Source: Armadillidium nasatum (taxonomy: Eukaryota > Arthropoda > Malacostraca > Isopoda > Armadillidiidae). From it: a DNA stretch of 24,264 nt. Shown piece by piece: positions 17,808 through 24,264 of this stretch (positions within the stretch are counted from its first letter, which is position 1; each line of letters opens with the position of its first letter). The notes below the pieces were generated by a model that saw only the letters and a list, made by a program, of their open reading frames with translations, had not been told where the DNA came from and did no database searches. The position numbers and the translations under genes were made by a program. The DNA lies in contig SEYY01009366.1 of NCBI GenBank assembly GCA_009176605.1, positions 5,001 to 29,264 of the forward strand. Reading direction: 5' to 3'.

Positions 17808-17894
17808 GTAAGTATAATTATTATGGAGTTTTTTCGTTTGCTATATTTTGGAATGCCTTAAGTTATTTAAAATAATTTTATTTCTATTGTTTAG
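17808..17894 (+). other. Intron 1 of the transposase gene
   Basis: GTAAGTAT donor and TTTCTATTGTTTAG acceptor, 87 bp. Removal joins GVFE to WEEVASDSD in a single frame (phase 1), whereas read-through meets a stop at about 17873. Confidence 0.8.
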
Positions 17895-19559
17895 GGGAGG
17901 AAGTTGCTTCTGACTCGGACAGCTTTTCATCACAATCTGAGTGAAGCAACAATGATGTAGAAACACAGGAAGAACGTCAAGAAATTTTAAGTTCTGCAAA
18001 ACCAAAGAAAAGAGCTAGGTTTGATTTACAGAATCCACGATTAGGGGCAGCTTTAGATAAATGTAAAACTAGTGTGCGAGACGCTGTTCATTTAATAATG
18101 GCGTTTATGGAAGCCGTTTCTATAGATCCAACATCTTACGTAATTAATAAAACTTCAATTCGAAACAAACGCAATCTATTCCGAAAGAAGTATTCTGAAA
18201 GAATAAAAGATAAATTTTGTGATGTAGGTACCGAAGTTCTAACCATTCATTGGGATACTAAATTGTTACAGGACATAAGTGGCAAAGGCAGTTGAAAGAT
18301 TGGCCATAATTGCTTCTGGAACCGATGTGGAACAGTTACTAGGAGTTCCAGAAATAACAGCTCCTACAGGTAGAGAAATGGTTTCAGCAATTTATGAAAC
18401 ATTGGAGACATGGGCTTAGTTGAAAAAGTACAGGCATTTTTTTGATACCACTGCTTCAAATACAGGCAGATTTAATGGTACTTGTACTCTATTAGAACAA
18501 AAACTGGAACGAAATATATTATATTTTGGTTGTCGATATCACATCTTTGAAATTATTTTAGCTACAGTCTTTTCAAAAAGTGATTTCACTATTTCTGGAC
18601 CAGACATCCCATTATTTATAAGATTTCAAAGTAGTTGGTCTAAAATTAATGCTAAAAATTTTCTTCCAGCTGTTGAGAACTTTGAAATGAAACAAAAGAT
18701 TGGCAGTGATGCAGAAACAATAATAAAATGCATGAATGATGCCATTTCTAAAACGTTTCCTCGAGAAGACTACCGAGATTGGATCTCGTCATTATATTCC
18801 TAGGGGGAGTTCCTCCTGGTGGTATCACTTTTAAAAAGCCTGGTGCATATCATATGGCCAGATGGATGTCGAAAGCCATATATTCTTTAAAAATATTTAT
18901 TTTTTGAACGGAATTTCGTATAACACAAGCTGAACAAAAATAGCTTTTCAAAATTACACACTTTATTGTTAAAATGTTACGTCAAGTACTGAATTCATGC
19001 GCCAGAAGCAATATCTGCCCCACTAACAGATATAAAGTTCTTGAGAGAATTAGAGCAATACAAACAAGTAGACAAACCTATCGCTGAAGTAGCTATTGGT
19101 AAATTTGTGAACCATTTATATTACTTAACTGATGAATGTATAGAATTTTCACTATTCGATAATTCAGTAACCGAAAACACAAAAGTGAATATGGCACAAA
19201 AAATGTTAGAAGCAACAGAAGTAGATTCAGGTGACGAATATGAAGATAAAACTGTAAATAATCTTAAGAAACTGCTATTACGAAAACAAGTATCCCAATT
19301 TCCCCAAAATTCTGATGAAGAGATATTGTTAAATATAGTTAACAATAATTCCCAATATTTCTTACGCAGATTTAAAATAGGAATTTTTTTGCACCTGCAT
19401 CCATCTCAGTGGGTTAATTGTAACGAATATCAGAAAGGAAAGCTTCTTGTTCATAATTTAAAGGTAGTAAATGATTCGGCCGAAAGGGGTATAAAACTAA
19501 TTCAAGATTTCAATGACAAGGTTACAAAGGATGAGGATCAGAAACAGTTTTTATTGCAA

Positions 19560-19640
19560 GTAAGTCATAAATTTACATTAAAGTCAAAGTAAAAACAATA
19601 AATAACTAAATTAATTTAATAAACTCTATTTCATTTTCAG
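19560..19640 (+). other. Intron 2 of the transposase gene
   Basis: GTAAGTC donor directly after FLLQ and TTTCATTTTCAG acceptor, 81 bp, phase 0. Splicing joins FLLQ to AVQDYRRTYPQSTREV, which continues to the TAA at 19710; read-through stops at 19590. Confidence 0.82.
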
Positions 19641-19756
19641 GCGGTCCAAGATTATCGTCGAACATATCCTCAGTCAACAAGAGAAGTATTACAGAAGCAG
19701 TTTCAATCATAAATATAAACATTGTATTAATATTACTTTCTAAGTGTTATATTTTT

Positions 19757-19780
19757 AATAAATGTACTAATGAAAATAAA
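19757..19780 (+). promoter_or_regulatory. Polyadenylation signals
   Basis: AATAAA at 19757-19762 and 19775-19780, 45-65 bases after the transposase stop. This is the expected position for transcript 3' end formation. Confidence 0.6.
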
Positions 19781-19886
19781 ATGTTTAAAATCAATTGAAT
19801 AACAAATTTGACGCGTTTTAATCCTAAAAATAAATATAAAAATATCATAAATTCGACAAAAAAAAATTCAAAGAAAGTAGGTGCAG

Positions 19887-20123
<237 letters not shown>

Positions 20124-20151
20124 TTACTTTTTTTCCCCCCTCGGACCTTCC

Positions 20152-22500
20152 TCACTGGAAGGGCCACACTGCCTTTAGGAAATCCGCGAAGGCCGCCGGC
20201 CGTGTCCAAAGGTCTCTCAGAGAGGTGATGTGATGGATGGTTCTGTGTTGTGTAAGGGAGGGGCATCTCAGAAGGAGATGTTCTGTTGTTTCTGGTTCTG
20301 GCATACATCTTTGAAATATTGGGGATAGTGTGTTTTGTATGTTGAATCTATGTTTCTATGCTTGTAGGTTAGGATGGTGGTCTGACCTTAATCTGGATAG
20401 GGTAATTTGGGTTTTGCGTGTTAATGTGTTTTGTGTATTTGCTATGTCGGGGGTTGTTCGTTGAGAAGATGAATTGGTTGGCGGGTGTTGAGATAATTTT
20501 GTGTTATGATGGTGTGTATGTGTTTGATTAGTGGTGTGTTGTTTGCAGTAGGTGGAATGGTTCTGAATGTTACTGTAGTATAGGGCAGGGGATGATGAAG
20601 GTAATTTTAGACGGTGTCTTGTGTGGTCTTGTAGGGTATAGTGACAGGGGTGTGATATGTCTAGGGTGTTTGTGTAGAATTGGGTTCCTATCATGTCTAG
20701 GTGAATACGAATCGGGAGTATTTTTGTTTCTTCGTGTAGATGCTGAATTGGAGTGGTTCTAGTGCAACCTGTGATAATTCGGAGAGGTATTTTTTTTTTT
20801 TTTTTTGTAACTTCTCTATGTTTGAGGGTGAGGTAGAAGGGTACCAGGCTGGAGATGCGTAATTAAGTGCAGGTCTGATGAACGGTTTGTATGCTATGAT
20901 GAGGGTGGTTAGTTCGCTACTGAAATTGTTATGTGACAGTGTTCGAATTATGTTTAATTTCCTGTTAGCAGTGTTGGTTATGTTTTCGATGTGTTTTGAG
21001 AAGGTGAAGTGTGTGTCATATGTGAGGCCTAGGATCTTTGGGGATTTGTTTAAAGGAATGAGGGTATTATTTAGTTTTACGTGTGGGTGGAGGGAAGATT
21101 GGTGTCTGTCGGTAGTGATAAGAGTAATTGAGGATTTTTCGGGGGAAGCTGTCATTCTGTTTGATTTTTGCCAAGTTTCTAGTTGTTGGATATATGATTG
21201 AATGAGTGTAGTGGCTGTGGATATGGAGGGGTTTTGTATTGTGATGGATATGTCGTCGGCATATGTTATTAGTTTTATGTCTGGTATTTGTGGGGTGGGT
21301 AGGTCTGCTGTGTATAGGTTAAATAATAGAGGGGATAGGATGGGACACCATTTCTTGGTTTTACTGTTATTGAAAGATGGTTTTTGTTGGAGACTTGAGC
21401 TGTACGATCGGATGGGAAGTTGGAGATCCATTTTTTATAATTGTTGGGTATAGGTGAATGTAGGATTTTTTGTATGAGGTTATGTTTAGGGACTGTATCA
21501 AATGCTTTGTTGATGTCGATGGCAATGAGTATGGTCCTGTGGGATGGTTTTTTGTTCAGGTCATTTATTGCTTTGCGAGATAGTGGTGAGGGACGTGGTG
21601 ATTGAGTGGGATTTAATGAATCCGTGTTGAAATTGTGGGGTTTGCATGAGTGGATGGATTTTTGAATGAATGAGTTTTTCTAAGAGTTTGCATAGTGTTG
21701 ATAGGAGGGAGATCGGGCGGTATGAAGATGGGAGGTTTGGGTATTTCCTGGGTTTTAGTTTGGGGGAAATTATTACCTTCTTCCATATTGCGGGGATGAA
21801 GTTGTATGTGTATGATTTGTTGTATATTTGTGTTAAGTATGTTGTAGCTATGAGTCCTAGGTGTTTTAGGTGTAAATTTAAGATCTTATCTGAGACTGTA
21901 GCTGGGAAATTTTTGAGTGTTTTGATTCCCTGGGTAGTGTCCTGGTGAGAGAAAGGGGGGGGGGTTTGGATTGTGATCTACGTGTGTGTGTTTGAGCTGT
22001 CGGATTATTTTCCTATTGTCTTTGTGGGTGGGTTTATAGGAGATGTTCGAGTAGTGCTGGGCGAGGATATTGCAGTGTTGTTTTGGTGAAGGTAGTGTTG
22101 TTGTTTTCTGTTAGAGTTTCGCTTAGTGTTGAAGGATTGTTTTGGGAGTTGTGTAGTCGTTTGATTACCTGCCATGTTCTTTTATCGTTGGGGTTTGTTA
22201 GGTTGTTTTGCAGGTATTCTTTGATTTTGTTTATTTTGTGATTTGACATTAGTGCTGAGATTTGTTCATTTAGGGTGTTCAGTTGTATGATATCTGCTGT
22301 GTGTGATCTATGTTGTTGGAGCTGGTTTCTTTGCTTTATAAGGTTGCAGATTTCTGGTGTAAGAGGGGGGTTGTAGTGTTTCCTGTAGTCCTTTGGTATG
22401 TATAAGTTGGACGCTTTGAGTATTATTTTGGTGAAGAAGTTGATGGCTGAATGTAGAGAATGTGTGTTGGTTATTTCTTTGTTGAGTTAAATGTGTTTCT
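20152..22500 (-). pseudogene. LINE 2 reverse transcriptase ORF, broken
   Basis: In minus-strand order: linker LYIPKDYRKHYNPPLTPEI (about 22405) through KRTWQVIKRLHNS (about 22150). Then the RT: ATVSDKILNLHLKHLG (about 21890), SSYRPISLLSTLCKLLEKL (about 21700), IAIDINKAFDTVPKHNL with catalytic Asp at 21515-21517, LSPLLFNLYTADLP (about 21310), YADD at 21252-21263, WQKSNRMTASPEKSSITL, and SPKILGLTYDTHFTFSKHI. The C-terminal domain has LSRLRSDHHPNLQAYKHR, CMPEPETTEHLLLRCP (a Cys/His-type block) and [19 protein letters not shown], ending at TGA 20152-20154. Frameshifts near 21930, 21580, 21360, 20760 (beside a long A run) and 20360 break the frame. It is an RNA-copying enzyme of the element itself; inactive here. 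Confidence 0.86.
21759..21934 (-). repeat. 176-bp direct repeat, copy A (in RT context)
   Basis: Same as 22532-22707 with a single visible substitution. This copy is in its proper place in the RT, leading into the SSYRPISLL block. Confidence 0.95.
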
Positions 22501-22531
22501 ATGTGGTGAGTGAAGTTTGTAGAGTTTGCTT

Positions 22532-22707
22532 TTTGGGGGAAATTATTACCTTCTTCCATATTGCGGGGATGAAGTTGTATGTGTATGATTTGTTGTATAT
22601 TTGTGTTAAGTATGTTGTAGCTATGAGTCATAGGTGTTTTAGGTGTAAATTTAAGATCTTATCTGAGACTGTAGCTGGGAAATTTTTGAGTGTTTTGATT
22701 CCCTGGG
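22532..22707 (-). repeat. 176-bp direct repeat, copy B (displaced)
   Basis: One mismatch from copy A over 176 bp. In the element's direction it lies before the pre-RT linker, where RT sequence does not belong, so this is the displaced copy. Confidence 0.95.
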
Positions 22708-22854
22708 GGATATGATTGATTGTGAGGCCTATTTCTGTTTTCAATGTGAGGTTTGTATGGAAGGATGGTGATGAGAAGGTTATGTCAGGAGCTCAGGAGC
22801 TGATGGAGACTGATTGGCTTGTTGGGGTAGTCGGGTAGGTAGGTTTTTGTAGTT

Positions 22855-24264
22855 TAAAACTCTCCTACCTTCTTCCACATTCAAACCTCTCCCCCCCAGT
22901 ATCTCATCCTTTCTACACATATGCCCAAACCATCTTAATACACCCTCTTCCGCTCTACGCACTACTCCCCTCTTCCATCCACACATCTCTTATTCTTTCG
23001 TTTCTGATTCTATCTACCCTCCTTAACCCACATATAGCCCTCAATCCTTTCATCTCAAAAACTTCTAATCTTCTCCTAATCTGAGCATTCATCCCCCATG
23101 TCTCACACCCATACACTGCAGATGGTAGACACATACTCTCAAACATTCGGACCTTTATTTCCTTTGATATTCTTCCCTTCTTCCAAACCTTTCTCAGTCC
23201 CCCCATAACTTTCATTTCCTCCGTCACTCTATTCTTTATTTCCTCATCCATCCCTCCTTTTCCTTCCACTAACATTCCCAGATATTTAAACTCTTCTACC
23301 TCCTCAAATTTCTCTCCCCCCACCTCGACACCCTTCCATTCCTCTCCTCTTGCTGCCTCATCCCTGCCCCCGATCCTCATCATTGTACTCTTTGTTGAGT
23401 TTACCCTTAATCCCTTCGATGCCCATTCATTAACAAACTCCTTCACCAACATTCTCAGCTTCTCCCCAGATTCAGCAACTAACACCGCATCATCTGCAAA
23501 CAACAGGACATTTACCTCCCATTCTCCCTCTCCATTTCTCAACCTAATACCCTTCCCTTCCCTTTTCATACCCAACAACACCATCCATTAACACATTAAA
23601 CAACCACGGAGACATAACACATCTCTGCTTCAGTCCAACTTCCATTTTAAACCATTCAGTCAGTTTCCTCTTCACCCTCACCCTCGATCTACAGTTCTCA
23701 TTAAATGATTTAACTGCATTCAATAATCTACCTCTCACTCCTCCCTCCCTTAGAACCTCAAACAATTTCCTCCTACAAACTCTATCATACGCCTTTTCCA
23801 AATCCATAAAGCATACATACCCTACTTTATCTTTCTCACGCAATTTTTCACCAATCATTGATCATTCTCAGTGTAAACACCTGATCCACACATTTCCTAC
23901 CTTCTCTAAAACCTCCCTGTTCCTCCCCCACTCTCTCTCTTGTCAGTTCTTTCACTCTCGATACTAATAATCTCCCATAAATTTTCCCTACTACACTCAA
24001 CAAGCTTATCCCCCTTCCCTTTATATATCGGCACTATGCAAGATACTTGCCACTCCTGAGGCACTTTTCTCTCTCCCCAACACGCATTAAACATTCTCAC
24101 CAACCAGTCAACTATCACTAATACTCCCACCCTTATCATCTCCCCATATATCCCATCCATTCCTGCTGACTTTCCCTTCTTCAACTTTTCCACAGCTACT
24201 TTTACTTCCTCTCTACTAATACTCCCGCCTTCTTCTAACAACAACAACTCATTATTCTCCACTA
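22855..24264 (-). mobile_element. Third LINE family, 3' part, continues beyond window
   Basis: Minus-strand RT-coding sequence that runs in from the right edge of the window. Codon use is GC-poorer on one strand only (C/T-rich plus strand), unlike its neighbours. No poly(A) tail or 3' UTR was recognised; the C-terminal coding region merges into LINE 2 near 22855. Confidence 0.85.
22860..24262 (-). pseudogene. LINE 3 reverse transcriptase, broken and partial
   Basis: Blocks in order on the minus strand: ISREEVKVAVEKLKKGKSAG and MDGIYGEMI (about 24210-24120), VPQEWQVSCIVPIYKGKGDK (about 24050), a region matching NYRGISLLS-type RT block 1 in a shifted frame, GRF..REGRKCVDQVF (about 23910), VCFMDLEKAYDRV with catalytic Asp at 23802-23804, GLKQRCVMSPWLFNVLMDGV (about 23620), LLFADDAVLVAE with FADD at 23489-23500, FKYLGMLVEGKGGMDEEI, VYGCETWGM, and LRWFGHMCRKDE near 22930. 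These are hallmark blocks of a non-LTR RT distinct from the two families above; clade not assigned. Frame changes near 23990, 23880, 23580 and 22980 make it inactive. Cys replaces Gly in the usual GLRQGCVMS block (here QRCVMS). Confidence 0.86.

Larger units (their letters stand above)
17246..19712 (+). pseudogene. DDE transposase gene, two introns, multiply disrupted
   Basis: Begins at ATG 17246 (MASNLRKEIFLIGHF) and ends at TAA 19710-19712 (REVLQKQFQS). Reading across frameshifts gives ITGSKLPSQGD, SAALVVEECLVFWKKAK, NLYDSWKILVKDKNR, LDDPFDVAH, KREKGRLGAMIGVD, an acidic SDSDSFSS stretch and a KKRARFD basic patch. The putative catalytic core follows: HWDTKLL (Asp 18254-18256), FDTTASNTG (Asp 18444-18446), YFGCRYH (CxxH, 18531-18542) and NDSAERGIKLI (Glu 19482-19484). 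Between the last two lie PPGGITFKKPGAYHMARWMSK-type and VNHLYYLTDE blocks. The D-D-CxxH-E order is that of hAT/Kolobok-type cut-and-paste transposases; I cannot assign the superfamily. In-frame stops at 17291, 17366, 17942, 18417 and about 18906, plus frameshifts near 17443-17460, 17650, 18285, 18795 and 18990, inactivate it. Confidence 0.85.

Noticed and set aside
20878..21948. Plus-strand frames of 80-107 codons across LINE 2
   Set aside because: They overlap the minus-strand RT motifs (YADD and others) and have no motifs of their own.

Overview
This is a eukaryotic, almost certainly invertebrate, intergenic window made of decayed transposable elements on an AT-rich background. The sequence shows broken genes with spliceosomal GT-AG introns, poly(A) tails on non-LTR retrotransposons, and nine long (TA)n tracts. 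It contains LINE, Penelope-like, hAT and another DDE transposon family. The element mix fits an arthropod, possibly a crustacean, or another invertebrate; I cannot name the species. I see no intact host gene, rRNA, tRNA, CRISPR array or bacterial-style operon.

Layout: 1-1222 is AT-rich with one long poly(A) run. 1223-3394 is a chain of (TA)n tract, minus-strand LINE 3' fragment (1338-1971), (TA)n tract, Penelope-like fragment with a GIY-YIG endonuclease between ~360-bp inverted arms (2077-3360), (TA)n tract. 3401-6805 is a composite hAT element with short terminal inverted repeats and a near-perfect 8-bp target duplication. It contains a GC-rich cassette, a broken minus-strand DUF4371-type transposase, a 12-copy ~80-bp tandem array and two more (TA)n tracts. 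6814-9000 is AT-rich and unrecognised apart from one perfect hairpin. 9010-9566 has poly(A) runs and a BED zinc-finger transposase fragment. 9567-13600 is mostly unrecognised, with two (TA)n tracts and a possible LTR-like promoter.

13740-16467 is a near full-length but broken plus-strand LINE (endonuclease plus reverse transcriptase), the same family as the fragment at 1338-1971. 16675-20010 is a DNA transposon inside a (TA)n tract. It has long, similar inverted termini, a duplicated TATA promoter, and a two-intron DDE transposase gene that is complete in extent but broken by stops and frameshifts. 20123-22850 is a second LINE family on the minus strand with an internally displaced 176-bp duplication. 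22855-24264 is a third LINE family, minus strand, running off the window end.

These genes do not work together as a pathway. The main pattern is that unrelated elements begin or end flush with (TA)n tracts, so these tracts look like shared landing sites, element-generated tails, or assembly joints. The DDE transposon lying between two (TA)n tracts, and the hAT composite carrying an exact 44-bp piece of its own transposase inside a GC-rich cassette, are the two most interesting objects.
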